From NCBI RefSeq assembly GCF_000969605.1, contig NZ_JZUE01000009.1, forward strand, positions 124,001-188,000: DNA of 64,000 nt. The letters run 5' to 3'. Within the stretch, counting starts at the first letter, position 1, and every line of letters begins with the position of its first letter. The position numbers were made by a program, and so were the translations under genes. Below the pieces are notes generated by a model. That model was not told where the DNA came from. It saw only the letters and a program-made list of their open reading frames with translations, and ran no database searches. Shown in pieces: positions 1 through 13,720 of the stretch. This stretch comes from Aquincola tertiaricarbonis (GTDB lineage: Bacteria > Pseudomonadota > Gammaproteobacteria > Burkholderiales > Burkholderiaceae_C).

Positions 1-1629
1 GGCACGCCCACGCGTGCCGATGCGGTGCGCTTCCTGACCCAGGCCACCTTCGGGGCCACGCCGGCCGACATCGAGCGTGTGCTGGCCCTGGGCTACCAGG
101 GTTGGCTAGACGAGCAGTTCGCCCGCCCAGGCGGCTCGCTGCGCAGCAGCTGGGACGCCGCCCACGCCGCCATCCAGGCGGCCGATGCCACCAAGTCGGC
201 CGGCCAGCGCGAGGTGCTGGACGCCTTCTACCGCGAGGCGGTGACCACCGACGCCCAGCTGCGCATGCGCGTGGCCTTCGCGCTGTCGGAGATCTTCGTC
301 GTCTCGTTCCAGAACGACGCCGTCACCAACAACACCCGCGCCGTCGCGGCCTACATGGACATGCTGCGCGGCAACGCCTTCGGCAGCTACCGCCAGGTGC
401 TGGAAGGCGTGGCGCTGCATCCGGCGATGGGGCTGTACCTCTCGCACCTGCGCAACCAGAAGGAGAACGTCGCGGCGGGTCGCGTGCCCGACGAGAACTT
501 CGCGCGCGAGGTGATGCAGCTGTTCTCCATCGGCCTGCACCAGCTCAACGCCGACGGAAGCCGCAAGCTCGACGGCAACGGCGCGCCGATCGCCACCTAC
601 ACCCACGACGACATCGCCGGCCTGGCCAAGGTGTTCACCGGTTTCAGCTACGCCGGCCCGGACACCCACAACAACCGCTTCTGGGGCGCGACTGGTTACC
701 AGGACCCCGACCGCCTGTGGAAGCCGATGCAGGGCTATTCGCAGTTCCATTCGGTGAGCGAGAAGCGCTTCCTCGGCGCCGTGGTGCCGGCCCAGGGCAC
801 GGCGCAGCCGGCCGCCAGCCTGAAGGCGGCGCTGGACACGCTGGCCGCGCACCCCAATGTCGGCCCCTTCATCGGCCGCCAGCTCATCCAGCGCCTGGTG
901 ACCAGCCATCCCAGCCCGGCCTACGTGGGACGCGTGTCGGCGGCGTTCACCGGCTCGGGCGGCGACCTGAAGGCGACCGTCAAGGCCATCCTGCTGGACA
1001 GCGAGGCCCGCGGCAGCGCGGCGCTGGCCGATCCCGCCTTCGGCAAGCTGCGCGAGCCGGTGCTGCGCCTGACGGCCACGCTGCGTGCGCTGGGCGCCAC
1101 CTCCGATTCGGGCAGCTGGCTCATCAGCAACACCGACGACGCCGCCACCGCGCTGGGCCAGACGCCGCTGCGCTCGCCGTCGGTCTTCAACTTCTTCCGT
1201 CCGGGCTATGTGGCGCCGGGCACGCTGTCCGGCGCCGCCGGCATGACCACGCCGGAACTGCAGCTCACCCATGAATCGTCGGTGGCCGGCTACGCCAACT
1301 ACATGCGCGGTGGCGTGCAGTCGGGCTGGGGCATGCAGGGCCTGGACGGCAAGGCCGCCCGCCGCGACGTGCAGGTGGACCTCAGCGGCGAGGAGGCCGT
1401 GGCCGACCGCCCCGATGAACTGGTCGACCGCGTGGCCGCCCGCCTGATGGGCGCCGCCGCGCCCGCCGCCCTGCGCGGCGAGTTGCTGACCGCCGTGCAG
1501 TCGGTGGCCATCCCCGCCGCCCGCGCCGACGGCAGCAATGCCACCCAGATCGCCAACGCCCGACGCAACCGCGCGCTCATCGCCACCTTCCTGGTGCTGG
1601 TGTCCCCCGAATTCCTCGTGCAGAAATGA
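1..1629 (+). CDS. DUF1800 family protein (5' end outside window)
   Basis: Member of the DUF1800 family, whose biochemical role is unknown. The frame is already open at base 1 (first residues GTPTRADAVRFLTQATFG), so the true start and any signal peptide lie upstream; the GTG at base 25 is only an internal candidate. The RFLTQATFG motif followed by an ALGYQGWLDEQF helix is the usual family opening, and the protein ends with the typical LVLVSPEFLVQK. Its TGA overlaps the ATG of the next gene (ATGA), so the two are probably translationally coupled. DUF1800 genes commonly sit directly before DUF1501 genes, which is the arrangement here. 542 residues are visible. Confidence 0.85.
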   Translation, partial: GTPTRADAVRFLTQATFGATPADIERVLALGYQGWLDEQFARPGGSLRSSWDAAHAAIQAADATKSAGQREVLDAFYREAVTTDAQLRMRVAFALSEIFVVSFQNDAVTNNTRAVAAYMDMLRGNAFGSYRQVLEGVALHPAMGLYLSHLRNQKENVAAGRVPDENFAREVMQLFSIGLHQLNADGSRKLDGNGAPIATYTHDDIAGLAKVFTGFSYAGPDTHNNRFWGATGYQDPDRLWKPMQGYSQFHSVSEKRFLGAVVPAQGTAQPAASLKAALDTLAAHPNVGPFIGRQLIQRLVTSHPSPAYVGRVSAAFTGSGGDLKATVKAILLDSEARGSAALADPAFGKLREPVLRLTATLRALGATSDSGSWLISNTDDAATALGQTPLRSPSVFNFFRPGYVAPGTLSGAAGMTTPELQLTHESSVAGYANYMRGGVQSGWGMQGLDGKAARRDVQVDLSGEEAVADRPDELVDRVAARLMGAAAPAALRGELLTAVQSVAIPAARADGSNATQIANARRNRALIATFLVLVSPEFLVQK

Positions 1630-3161
1630 CCATGGACCGCTCCGTGAACGCTTCCCGCCGCGCCTTCCTGCAACGGGCGGCCGCGCTCTCCTCCCTGGGT
1701 GCCGCCGCCACGCCGCTGGCGCTCAACCTGGCCGCGATGGGCACTGCCAGCGCGCAGACCGCCGGCGACTACAAGGCGCTGGTGTGCGTCTTCCTCAACG
1801 GCGGCAACGACGCCTTCAACATGGTGCTGCCCACCGACGCCGCTTCCTGGCAGGCGTACACCACGGTGCGCAACCAGGCGCCCGACCCGATCAACCTGCG
1901 CGCGGCCGGCACCGCGCCGGTGGCCACCGCCGCCATCGGCTCGCCCGACCGGCTGGGCGGCGTGCTGGCGCTCGACCCGGTGAACGCACAAGGCCGCAGC
2001 TTCGCGCTGCATCCGCTGATGACCGGCGCGCGCGACCTGTTCGCCGCCGGCCGGCTGGCGGTGCTGCCCAACATCGGCCCGCTGGTGCGCCCGACCACGC
2101 GCGCCGACTACAACACCGCCTCGTTCCCGCGGCCGGCCAGCCTGTTCTCGCACAACGACCAGCAGGCCGCATGGCAGACGCTGGGCGCCGAAGGCAGCAC
2201 CGCGGGCTGGGGCGGCCGCATGGGCGACCTGCTGATGTCCGCCAACAGCGGCGCCACCTTCACCTCCATCTCCGCCGCCGGCAGCGCCGTGTGGCTGGCC
2301 GGCCGCAGCGTGCTGCAGTACCAGGTGTCGGCCGGCAGCGGCGCCATGCGCATCGGCGGGCAGGGCGCCACCACGCTGTTCGGCAGCGCGGTGGCGATGA
2401 ACGGCATGCGCAACGTGATGCGCAACGCCCGCACCAGCGACCTGCTGGCCCGTGACCATGCGGCCATCGTCGGCCGCTCGATCGATGCCGAGCAGCTGGT
2501 CTCCGCCGCGCTGCCGGCCGCCAACCAGGCGCCGTACGACGCGCCGGGTGCGACCGCCGGCGTGGCGACCTCGCAGCTCTGGTACGACACGGTGAACGGC
2601 AGCCGCGCGCTCAACCCGCTGGCGCAGCAGCTGCAGGTGGTGGCCCGCCTGATGGCGGCGCGCGACACGCTGGGCGTGCGCCGCCAGGTATTCTTCGTCA
2701 ACCTGGGCGGCTTCGACACCCACGATGCGCAGAACCGTGTCCATGGTGACCTGATGGCGCGGCTGTCGCACGCGCTGGCGTACTTCGACGGCGTGCTCGG
2801 CGCGATGGGCCTGCGCGAGAGCGTCACCACCTTCACCGCCAGCGACTTCGGCCGCAGCTTCACCAGCAACGGCGACGGCACCGACCACGGCTGGGGCGCG
2901 CACCACTTCGTGCTCGGCGGTGCGGTGCGCGGCCGCGACCTGTACGGCACCTTCCCGCAGCTGGGCCTGCCCGACGGCCGGGGCGGCTTCAACAGCCCCG
3001 ATCAGATCGCCAACGGCGCCCTGCTGCCCACCACGTCGGTGGAGCAGCTCGGCGGCACCCTGGGCCGCTGGTTCGGCCTGTCGGACGGTCAGCTGATGGA
3101 CGTGTTCCCCAACCTGGCGAACTTCGACGCCAGCAAGCGCAACCTGGGTTTCATGGCCTGA
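1626..3161 (+). CDS. DUF1501 family protein, Tat-exported
   Basis: 511 residues of the DUF1501 family, related to the alkaline phosphatase/sulfatase fold; substrate unknown. The N terminus has a twin-arginine signal (SRRAFLQRAAAL at about residues 10-21), a hydrophobic stretch and a probable cleavage site after ASAQ, so it is likely folded before export. Family hallmarks are the early VFLNGGNDAFN segment, NLGGFDTHDAQ, the TASDFGRSFTSNGDGTDHGW segment and a GAVRGRDLYGTFP motif near the C terminus. The start overlaps the DUF1800 stop by 4 bp; a second ATG two codons downstream (1632) is possible. It converges with comM, 11 bp away. A shared exported function with the DUF1800 partner is inferred from context only. 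Confidence 0.85.
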   Translation: MTMDRSVNASRRAFLQRAAALSSLGAAATPLALNLAAMGTASAQTAGDYKALVCVFLNGGNDAFNMVLPTDAASWQAYTTVRNQAPDPINLRAAGTAPVATAAIGSPDRLGGVLALDPVNAQGRSFALHPLMTGARDLFAAGRLAVLPNIGPLVRPTTRADYNTASFPRPASLFSHNDQQAAWQTLGAEGSTAGWGGRMGDLLMSANSGATFTSISAAGSAVWLAGRSVLQYQVSAGSGAMRIGGQGATTLFGSAVAMNGMRNVMRNARTSDLLARDHAAIVGRSIDAEQLVSAALPAANQAPYDAPGATAGVATSQLWYDTVNGSRALNPLAQQLQVVARLMAARDTLGVRRQVFFVNLGGFDTHDAQNRVHGDLMARLSHALAYFDGVLGAMGLRESVTTFTASDFGRSFTSNGDGTDHGWGAHHFVLGGAVRGRDLYGTFPQLGLPDGRGGFNSPDQIANGALLPTTSVEQLGGTLGRWFGLSDGQLMDVFPNLANFDASKRNLGFMA

Positions 3162-3172
3162 CGGCCACGGGC

Positions 3173-5395
<2,223 letters not shown>

Positions 5396-5422
5396 CGACG
5401 CCCAACACTAAAAGAAGCACCC

Positions 5423-6961
5423 ATGAAAAAACTGATTGTCTCGTTGGCCCTGGGCTTGTCGCTCCTGGGCATCGGAGGGATGGCCGCGGCGCAGCCTGAT
5501 GCCGCCTCGGCACCGGCGGCGACGGCACCGGCCGAAGCTGCCTCTGACGCCGCCGCCGCACCGGCCGCGGCCGCTCCGGCTGCCGATGCAGCCTCGGCCC
5601 CGGCCGAAGCCGCGGCTGCCGCACCCGTTCCCAACAAGGGCGACGTCTCGTGGATGATGCTGTCCACGCTGCTGGTCATCATGATGGCCGTGCCCGGCCT
5701 GGCACTGTTCTACGGCGGCCTGGTGCGCAGCAAGAACATGCTGTCGGTGCTGATGCAGGTGATGGTCACGTTCGCGATGATCGTCGTGCTGTGGGCCATC
5801 TACGGCTACAGCCTGGCCTTCACCGAGGGCAATGCCTTCATCGGCGGCTTCGACCGCCTGATGATGAAGGGCGTGTGGGACAACACCGCCGGCACCTTCG
5901 CCAACGCAGCCACCTTCAGCAAGGGCGTGGTCATCCCGGAGATCGTGTTCGCCGCCTTCCAGGCCACGTTCGCCGGCATCACCTGCGCGCTGATCGTCGG
6001 TGCCTTCGCCGAGCGCATCAAGTTCTCGGCCGTGCTGCTGTTCACCGCCATCTGGTTCACGTTCAGCTACACGCCCATCGCGCACATGGTGTGGTTCTGG
6101 ATGGGCCCGGACGCCTACAGCGGCGCCGACGTGGCCGACGCGATGACCGCCAAGGCCGGCCTGATCTGGCAGTGGGGCGCGCTGGACTTCGCGGGCGGCA
6201 CCGTCGTGCACATCAACGCAGCGGTCGCCGGCCTGGTGGGTGCCTACATGGTGGGCAAGCGCATCGGCTACGGGCGTGAATCCATGGCGCCGCACAGCCT
6301 GACGCTGACCATGGTGGGTGCCTCGCTGCTGTGGGTGGGCTGGTTCGGCTTCAACGCCGGCTCCGCGCTGGAAGCCAACGGCTTTGCCGCGCTGGCCTTC
6401 ATCAACACGCTGTTCGCCACCGCCGCCGCCGTGCTGGCCTGGTGCATCGGTGAAGCGCTGATGCGCGGCAAGGCGTCCATGCTGGGTGCCGCCTCGGGCG
6501 CCGTGGCGGGCCTGGTGGCCATCACGCCGGCGGCCGGCAACGTCGGCATCGCCGGCGGCCTGATCATCGGCTTCATCGCCGGCTTCGCCTGCCTGTGGGG
6601 CGTCAACGGCCTGAAGAAGATGCTGGGCGCGGACGACTCGCTGGACGTGTTCGGCGTGCACGGCGTGGGCGGCATCGTCGGCGCGCTGCTGACCGGCGTG
6701 TTCAATTCGCCCAACCTGGGCGGCCCCAGCGCCGTGGCCGACTGGACCACGGTGGCGATGATCGCCCCCGACGCCTACACCATCGCCGGCCAGGTGTGGA
6801 CGCAGGCCAAGGCGGTGCTGCTGACCATCGTGTGGTCGGGCGTGGTCTCGGTGATCGCCTACAAGATCGTCGACCTGACCATCGGCCTGCGCGTGCCGGA
6901 AGAAGACGAGCGCGAAGGCCTGGACATCACCTCGCACGGCGAGACGGCCTACAGCAAGTAA
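5423..6961 (+). CDS. amtB: AmtB ammonium transporter
   Basis: 512-residue Amt/MEP/Rh-family ammonium channel of the inner membrane. Residues 1-24 form a signal peptide (MKKLIVSLALGLSLLG...AAAQ). The pore twin histidines are visible as H263 (GGTVVHINAA) and H413 (FGVHGVGGIVG), with about 11 hydrophobic segments between residues 77 and 490. Unusually, residues 25-70 are an Ala/Pro/Asp/Glu-rich low-complexity linker between the signal peptide and the first core helix, predicted periplasmic. It is co-transcribed with glnK and ends 32 bp before a strong intrinsic terminator. Confidence 0.95.
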   Translation: MKKLIVSLALGLSLLGIGGMAAAQPDAASAPAATAPAEAASDAAAAPAAAAPAADAASAPAEAAAAAPVPNKGDVSWMMLSTLLVIMMAVPGLALFYGGLVRSKNMLSVLMQVMVTFAMIVVLWAIYGYSLAFTEGNAFIGGFDRLMMKGVWDNTAGTFANAATFSKGVVIPEIVFAAFQATFAGITCALIVGAFAERIKFSAVLLFTAIWFTFSYTPIAHMVWFWMGPDAYSGADVADAMTAKAGLIWQWGALDFAGGTVVHINAAVAGLVGAYMVGKRIGYGRESMAPHSLTLTMVGASLLWVGWFGFNAGSALEANGFAALAFINTLFATAAAVLAWCIGEALMRGKASMLGAASGAVAGLVAITPAAGNVGIAGGLIIGFIAGFACLWGVNGLKKMLGADDSLDVFGVHGVGGIVGALLTGVFNSPNLGGPSAVADWTTVAMIAPDAYTIAGQVWTQAKAVLLTIVWSGVVSVIAYKIVDLTIGLRVPEEDEREGLDITSHGETAYSK

Positions 6962-6993
6962 GCCGCTGCGCCAGACAGATCGACAGAGCGATT

Positions 6994-7020
6994 GGGCCGC
7001 CTTCGGGCGGCCCTTTTTTT
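6994..7020 (+). terminator. Intrinsic terminator after amtB
   Basis: Perfect 8-bp stem GGGCCGCC / GGCGGCCC closed by a stable TTCG tetraloop and followed by seven T residues. It closes the glnK-amtB transcript. Confidence 0.93.
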
Positions 7021-7116
7021 GCCCGTGGCGGAAGGGGCCCCTGGCGTTCCGGCCGGCCGGCCCCACCTGCCGCACTCCTAGAATCGATCATCACTCTGCG
7101 CAGACGGGCGATCAGC

Positions 7117-8409
7117 ATGGTTCCGCATCTCATCACCGCCCTCACCGGGCCGATCAACGAACTCGAGCAGCGCATCCTCGAATCGATGCCCGCCATCGAG
7201 CGCTGGTTCCGGCTGGAATGGATGGAGCACACGCCGCCGTTCTACACCTCGGTGGACCTGCGCAATGCCGGGTTCAAGCTGGCGCCGGTGGACACCAACC
7301 TGTTCCCGGGCGGCTGGCACAACCTGACCCCCGAGATGCTGCCGCTGGCGGTGCAGGCCGCGATGGCGGCCATCGAGAAGATCTGCCCCGAGGCCAAGAA
7401 CCTGCTGCTGGTGCCCGAGCGGCACACCGGCAGCTTCTACCTGGCCAACGTGCAGCGGCTGAAGAACATCTTCCACCAGGCCGGGCTGAACGTGCGCCTG
7501 GGCTCGCTGGACGAGAGCCTGACCGGCCCCACCACCATCACCCTGCCCGACGGCAGCGACCTGACGGTGGAGCCGCTGCAGCGCATCCGTGGCCGCGTGG
7601 GTCTGAAGGACTTCGATCCCTGCACCGTGCTGCTGAACAACGACCTCTCGGCCGGCCTGCCGCACGTGCTGGAGAACCTGCACGAGCAGTACCTGCTGCC
7701 GCCGCTGCATGCGGGCTGGGCGGTGCGCCGCAAGAGCAACCACTTCCAGAGCTACGAGGAAGTGGCCAAGAAATTCTCCAAGCTGATGGGCATGGACCCG
7801 TGGCTGATCAATCCGATGTTCGCGCAGTGCGGCCAGGTCGATTTCACCGAGGGCGAGGGCCTGGAGTGCGTGCAGACGCAGGCCGACGCCATGCTGGCCA
7901 AGGTGCGGCGCAAGTACAAGGAATACGGCATCAACGAGAAGCCGTTCGTGGCCGTGAAGGCCGACAACGGCACCGACGGCATGGGCATCCTGATGGTGCG
8001 CGACGCCAAGGAACTGGCCGAGCTGAGCCGCCGCGCGCGCAGCAAGCTCAGCGAGGTGAAGGACGGCCAGCACGTGTCGCAGGTGCTGATCCAGGAAGGC
8101 GTGCCCACCTACGAGCGCATGCACGACGCGGTGGCCGAGCCGGTGGTCTACATGATCGACCGCTACGTGGTGGGCGGCTTCTACCGCGTGCATGCCGAGC
8201 GCGGCACCGACGAGAACCTGAACACCCCGGGCGCCTCCTATGTGCCGCTGGCCTTCGCCGAGCACAACCAGCTGCCCAAGCCCGGCGCCAAGCCGGGGGC
8301 CAGCGCGCCCAACCGCTTCTACATGTACGGCGTGATCGGCCGCCTGGCGATGTTGGCCGCCAGCTACGAGCTGGAAGCCACCGACCCGGACGCCGAGGTC
8401 TACGAGTAG
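7117..8409 (+). CDS. gshA: Glutamate-cysteine ligase, ferrooxidans/Burkholderiales type
   Basis: 430-residue gamma-glutamylcysteine synthetase of the type found in Acidithiobacillus and beta-proteobacteria, unrelated in sequence to enterobacterial GshA. It performs the first, ATP-dependent step of glutathione synthesis. Recognisable family segments are FYTSVDLRNAGFKLAPVDTN, LFPGGWHNL, LLVPERHTGSFYLAN and KADNGTDGMGI. The start is the ATG at 7117; the frame is open far upstream into the amtB terminator but without family similarity. gshB, the second-step enzyme, lies 3.2 kb downstream on the same strand after two transporter genes. Confidence 0.92.
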   Translation: MVPHLITALTGPINELEQRILESMPAIERWFRLEWMEHTPPFYTSVDLRNAGFKLAPVDTNLFPGGWHNLTPEMLPLAVQAAMAAIEKICPEAKNLLLVPERHTGSFYLANVQRLKNIFHQAGLNVRLGSLDESLTGPTTITLPDGSDLTVEPLQRIRGRVGLKDFDPCTVLLNNDLSAGLPHVLENLHEQYLLPPLHAGWAVRRKSNHFQSYEEVAKKFSKLMGMDPWLINPMFAQCGQVDFTEGEGLECVQTQADAMLAKVRRKYKEYGINEKPFVAVKADNGTDGMGILMVRDAKELAELSRRARSKLSEVKDGQHVSQVLIQEGVPTYERMHDAVAEPVVYMIDRYVVGGFYRVHAERGTDENLNTPGASYVPLAFAEHNQLPKPGAKPGASAPNRFYMYGVIGRLAMLAASYELEATDPDAEVYE

Positions 8410-8491
8410 GGTTTGCGCTGCGGTGCAGCACGGCCGGCGAGCACAATAGCCGTGTTTCGATGACCGACCCCCGCCGGTGGGGTGCCGCTTC

Positions 8492-10375
8492 GTGGGTTCT
8501 CACAACGCCAACCGCTCCCCGGCCGCCCTGGCCGCCTTGACGCTCGCCGCCCTGGGCATCGTCTACGGCGACATCGGCACCAGCCCGCTGTATGCCCTGA
8601 AGGAAGTGTTCGCCGAAGGGCGCGTGCCCGTCACGCACGACAACGTGCTGGGCGTGCTGTCGATGATCTTCTGGACGATGACCATCGTCGTCTCGCTGAA
8701 GTACGTGCTGCTGATCCTGCGCGCGGACAACAACGGCGAGGGCGGCCTGATCGCCATGCTGGCGCTGGCCACCACCGCGGTGAAGGAACGGCCCGCGCTG
8801 CGGCAGACGCTGCTGCTGGTGGGCATGTTCGGCACCGCGATCTTCTACGGCGACGGCGTCATCACGCCGGCCATCTCGGTGCTGTCGGCGGTGGAGGGCC
8901 TGGAGGTGGCCGCGCCGGCGCTGCACGGCGTGGTGGTGCCGGTCACGCTGCTGCTCATCACCGTGCTGTTCGCGGTGCAGCGCTTCGGCACGCGCGGCAT
9001 CGGTCGCTTCTTCGGGCCGGTGATGCTGGTGTGGTTCATCGTGCTGGTGGCGCTGGGGCTGCCGCACATCCTGCGCAACCCGCATGTGCTGCTGGCGCTC
9101 AATCCGGTGTTCGCGATGGGCTTCATCGCCGAGCATCCGACCACCGCGTTCATCGCGCTGGGGGCCGTGGTGCTGTGCATCACCGGCGGCGAGGCGCTGT
9201 ATGCCGACCTGGGCCACTTCGGCAAGCAGCCGATCCGCATCGCCTGGTACAGCTTCGTGATGCCGGCGCTGGTGGTGAACTACTTCGGCCAGGGCGCGCT
9301 GCTGCTGGAGCAGCCCGAGGCGGCGGCCAGCCCCTTCTACCTGCTGGCGCCGCAGTGGGCGGCGCTGCCGCTGGTGGGCCTGGCCACCTGCGCCACCATC
9401 ATCGCCTCGCAGGCGCTGATCACCGCGGCCTTCTCGGTCACGCGGCAGGCCATCCAGATGGGCCTGCTGCCGCGCATGTACATCAAGCACACCTCGGTGC
9501 GCGACACGGGGCAGATCTACGTGCCCTTCGTCAACTGGGGGCTGTATGCGCTCATCGTGCTGGCGGTGGGTCTGTTCGGCAGCTCGTCCAACCTGGCGCA
9601 TGCCTACGGCATCGCGGTCACGCTGGACATGACCATCACCACCGTGATGACCTTCTACGTCATCCGCTACGGCTGGAAGTACTCGCTGCCGCTGTGCCTG
9701 CTGGCCACCGGCTTCTTCTTCATCATCGACGTCACCTTCTTCGCGTCCAACCTGCTGAAGTTCTTCTCCGGCGGCTGGTTCCCGATCGTCATCGGCCTGG
9801 GCATGTTCACGCTGATGACAACCTGGATGCGCGGCCGCCAGCTGGTGGCGGAGCGCCTGCGCGACGACGCCATCGACCTCAAGAGCTTCCTCGAGTCGGT
9901 GTTCATCAGCCCGCCCACGCGGGTGCAGGGCACGGCCGTGTTCCTGGCGGCCGACCCCACCATCGTGCCCAATGCGCTGATGCACAACCTCAAGCACAAC
10001 AAGGTGCTGCACGAGTACAACCTGTTCGTGTCGGTGCAGAACCACGAGGTGCCGTGGATCGGCTTCGGCCGCCGGCTGGAGATGACGCCGCTGGGCCACG
10101 ACTGCTGGTCGGTGCTGCTGCACTTCGGCTTCAAGAACGACCCCGACGTGCCCGAGGCGCTGAAGCTGCTGGCCGGCCGCGGGGTGCCGCTGGACGAGAT
10201 GGAGACCAGCTACTTCCTCAGCCGCGACATTGTGGTGCCCAGCATCGGCCAGGGCATGGCGATGTGGCGCGAGAAGCTGTTCGCCAACATGCACCGCAAT
10301 GCCGCGGCCGCGGCCGACTTCCTGCACCTGCCGGCCAACCGCATCGTGGAGCTCGGCTCCAAGGTCGAAATTTGA
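8492..10375 (+). CDS. kup: Kup potassium uptake permease
   Basis: 627-residue Kup/Trk-D potassium:proton symporter of the inner membrane. The signature [19 protein letters not shown] is near the N terminus, about 12 hydrophobic segments follow, and a hydrophilic cytoplasmic C-terminal domain begins near residue 455. No ATG start is available. GTG at 8492 is chosen because GGTGGGG lies 9 bp upstream; GTG at 8477 would add five residues (MGCRF). E. coli Kup is about 620 residues, so the length is normal. It sits inside the gsh block; a link between potassium and glutathione is known for Kef systems but here is only contextual. Confidence 0.92.
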   Translation: MGSHNANRSPAALAALTLAALGIVYGDIGTSPLYALKEVFAEGRVPVTHDNVLGVLSMIFWTMTIVVSLKYVLLILRADNNGEGGLIAMLALATTAVKERPALRQTLLLVGMFGTAIFYGDGVITPAISVLSAVEGLEVAAPALHGVVVPVTLLLITVLFAVQRFGTRGIGRFFGPVMLVWFIVLVALGLPHILRNPHVLLALNPVFAMGFIAEHPTTAFIALGAVVLCITGGEALYADLGHFGKQPIRIAWYSFVMPALVVNYFGQGALLLEQPEAAASPFYLLAPQWAALPLVGLATCATIIASQALITAAFSVTRQAIQMGLLPRMYIKHTSVRDTGQIYVPFVNWGLYALIVLAVGLFGSSSNLAHAYGIAVTLDMTITTVMTFYVIRYGWKYSLPLCLLATGFFFIIDVTFFASNLLKFFSGGWFPIVIGLGMFTLMTTWMRGRQLVAERLRDDAIDLKSFLESVFISPPTRVQGTAVFLAADPTIVPNALMHNLKHNKVLHEYNLFVSVQNHEVPWIGFGRRLEMTPLGHDCWSVLLHFGFKNDPDVPEALKLLAGRGVPLDEMETSYFLSRDIVVPSIGQGMAMWREKLFANMHRNAAAAADFLHLPANRIVELGSKVEI

Positions 10376-10377
10376 GC

Positions 10378-11547
10378 ATGCGCTTTCTGCGTGACGCGTC
10401 GCTGAGCGCGACGGTCGCCGGCTTCGTGGCGGTGCTGGTGGGCTTCACCAGCTCGGTGGTCATCGTGTTCCAGGCGGCCGCCAGCCTGGGCGCAACGTCG
10501 GCGCAGCTCACGTCGTGGATGTGGGCGCTGGGCCTGGGCATGGGCCTGACCAGCGCCGGCCTGTCGCTGTGGTACCGGCAGCCGGTGCTCACCGCCTGGT
10601 CCACGCCGGGCGCGGCGCTGCTGGTCACCGCTGGCGCGGGCCGCTCGATGGGCGAAGCGGTGGGTGCGTTCATGCTCTGCGGGCTGCTCATCGCGCTGGC
10701 CGGTGCCACCGGCGCCTTCCGCCGGGCGATGGACCGCATTCCGCAGGCGCTGGCCGCGGCGTTGCTGGCCGGGGTGCTGGCGCGCTTCGCGTTCGATGCC
10801 TTCCTGTCGCTGCGCACCGAGTTCACGCTGGTGCTGTGCATGCTGCTGGCCTACCTGGCCGGCCGCCGCGGCTGGCCGCGCTATGCGGTGCCCGGCGTGC
10901 TGGCGGTGGGCATCGCGGTGGCGGCCTGGCGCGGGCTGCTGCACCTGGAGGGCATCTCCTGGGCGCCGGCGATGCCGGTGTTCACCGCGCCGGCGTTCAG
11001 CCTTGGCGGGCTGGTGGGCATCGCGCTGCCGCTGTTCGTGGTGACCATGGCCTCGCAGAACCTGCCCGGCGTGGCGGCGCAGCGTGCCGCGGGCTACGAC
11101 ACGCCGGTGTCGCCGGTGATCGCCGTCACCGGCCTGGCCAGCCTGCTGCTGGCACCGTTCGGCGGCTTCGCCTTCAACCTGGCGGCCATCACCGCGGCCA
11201 TCTGCATGGGGCGCGAGGCGCATGAGGACCCGCGCCGGCGCTACATGGCCGCGGTGGCGGCCGGGGGCTTCTACATCGCCATCGGCCTGCTGGGCGGCGC
11301 GGTCGTGGGCCTGATCGCCGCCTTCCCGAAGGAACTGGTGCTGGCCGTGGCCGGCTTCGCGCTGCTGGGCACCATTGGCAGCGGGCTGTCGGTGGCGATG
11401 AAGGACGACGCCAGCCGCGAGGCCGCGCTCATCACCTTCCTGGTGACGGCCAGCGGGCTCAGCCTGTTCGGCGTGGCATCGGCCTTCTGGGGCGTGGTGG
11501 CCGGCGGCCTGGCGCTGGCTGTGCAACACTGGCGCCCCGCCCGCTGA
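10378..11547 (+). CDS. BenE-family (benzoate/H+ symporter type) membrane transporter
   Basis: 389-residue integral membrane protein of the BenE family (benzoate:proton symporters within the nucleobase transporter fold). It has about 11-12 hydrophobic helices. Family segments include an N-terminal MRFLRDASLSATVAGFVAVL, the TAWSTPGAALL motif, MASQNLPGVAAQRAAGY and FGGFAFNLAAITAAICMG. The ATG at 10378 lies 2 bp after the kup stop and the gene runs to within 14 bp of gshB, so all are probably one transcript. No benzoate catabolic genes are nearby, so the substrate is unassigned. Confidence 0.88.
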   Translation: MRFLRDASLSATVAGFVAVLVGFTSSVVIVFQAAASLGATSAQLTSWMWALGLGMGLTSAGLSLWYRQPVLTAWSTPGAALLVTAGAGRSMGEAVGAFMLCGLLIALAGATGAFRRAMDRIPQALAAALLAGVLARFAFDAFLSLRTEFTLVLCMLLAYLAGRRGWPRYAVPGVLAVGIAVAAWRGLLHLEGISWAPAMPVFTAPAFSLGGLVGIALPLFVVTMASQNLPGVAAQRAAGYDTPVSPVIAVTGLASLLLAPFGGFAFNLAAITAAICMGREAHEDPRRRYMAAVAAGGFYIAIGLLGGAVVGLIAAFPKELVLAVAGFALLGTIGSGLSVAMKDDASREAALITFLVTASGLSLFGVASAFWGVVAGGLALAVQHWRPAR

Positions 11548-11561
11548 CCCGTCTGCGCCCC

Positions 11562-12521
11562 ATGGATCTGCTGTTCGTTGCCGACCCGCTGGAGGTCTTC
11601 AAGACCGCCAAGGACACCACCTTCGCGATGATGCGCGAGGCCGCCCGCCGCGGCCATGCGATCTGGGCCTGCGAGCAGCGCGGCCTGGCCTGGCAGCGCG
11701 GTGCCAGGGTGGTGGCCCGCGGCGCTCGCCGCATCACGCTCACCGGCGATGCCTATGCCTGGTTCCAGGTGGCCGAGCAGGCCACCGTGGAACTGGCTGC
11801 GGTGGACGCGGTGCTGATGCGCAAGGACCCGCCCTTCGACAGCGAGTACTTCTACGCCACCCACCTGCTCGAGCAGGCCGAGCGCGAGGGCGCGCGGGTG
11901 CTCAACAGCCCGCGGGCGCTGCGCGACCATCCCGAGAAGCTGGCCATCCTGGAGTTTCCCGACGTGATCGGCCCCACGCTGGTCACGCGTGATGCGCAGG
12001 CCATCCGCGACTTCCATGCCGAGCACCAGGACATCATCCTGAAGCCGCTGGACGGCATGGGCGGGATGGGCATCTTCCGCGTGGGTGCCGACGGCCTGAA
12101 CCTCGGCTCCATCATCGAGACGCTGAACCAGCACGGCCGCACCACGGTGATGGTGCAGAAGTACCTGCCCGAGATCGTGCAGGGCGACAAGCGCATCATC
12201 CTGATCGACGGCCAGCCCATCCCGCATGCACTGGCGCGCATTCCGCAGGGCAGCGAGATCCGCGGCAACATGGCCGTGGGCGGCAAGGGCGTGGCCCAGC
12301 CGCTGTCGGCGCGCGACCGCGAGATCGCCGAGGCCATCGGCCCGGTGCTGGCCGCGCGCGGCCTGCTGTTCGTGGGCCTGGACGTGATCGGCGACTGCGT
12401 CACCGAGATCAACGTCACCAGCCCCACCGGCTTCCAGGAGATCACCCAGCAGACCGGCTTCGACGTGGCGGCCCGCTTCGTCGATGCGCTGGAAGCCGCG
12501 GTGGCCGCGCCCCGCACCTGA
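11562..12521 (+). CDS. gshB: Glutathione synthetase
   Basis: 319-residue ATP-grasp enzyme joining gamma-glutamylcysteine and glycine. The N-terminal [21 protein letters not shown], the [17 protein letters not shown]-binding segment, [19 protein letters not shown], and the C-terminal [20 protein letters not shown] metal/ATP site are all intact. The length matches E. coli GshB (316). The start at 11562 follows the BenE-type gene by 14 bp. It completes the glutathione pathway begun by gshA and directly precedes two glutathione-dependent formaldehyde enzymes. Confidence 0.96.
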   Translation: MDLLFVADPLEVFKTAKDTTFAMMREAARRGHAIWACEQRGLAWQRGARVVARGARRITLTGDAYAWFQVAEQATVELAAVDAVLMRKDPPFDSEYFYATHLLEQAEREGARVLNSPRALRDHPEKLAILEFPDVIGPTLVTRDAQAIRDFHAEHQDIILKPLDGMGGMGIFRVGADGLNLGSIIETLNQHGRTTVMVQKYLPEIVQGDKRIILIDGQPIPHALARIPQGSEIRGNMAVGGKGVAQPLSARDREIAEAIGPVLAARGLLFVGLDVIGDCVTEINVTSPTGFQEITQQTGFDVAARFVDALEAAVAAPRT

Positions 12522-12600
12522 CGCGGCACCCGCCGCCCACCCCACCCCTGCTGGCCGTCTTCAGCGGCCGGTTCCGTTTGCAGAAGCAGGAGACCCACCG

Positions 12601-13707
<1,107 letters not shown>

Positions 13708-13720
13708 ACGGGAGCAGCGC

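Noticed and set aside
8048-10327. Long minus-strand frames (up to 759 codons) opposite kup
   Set aside because: His/Gln/Arg-rich shadow translation; kup on the plus strand has family motifs throughout.
8482-10377. A 1021-codon fusion frame leading into the BenE-type gene
   Set aside because: Only the part from 10378 is coding; the first part is out of frame with kup and has shadow composition.
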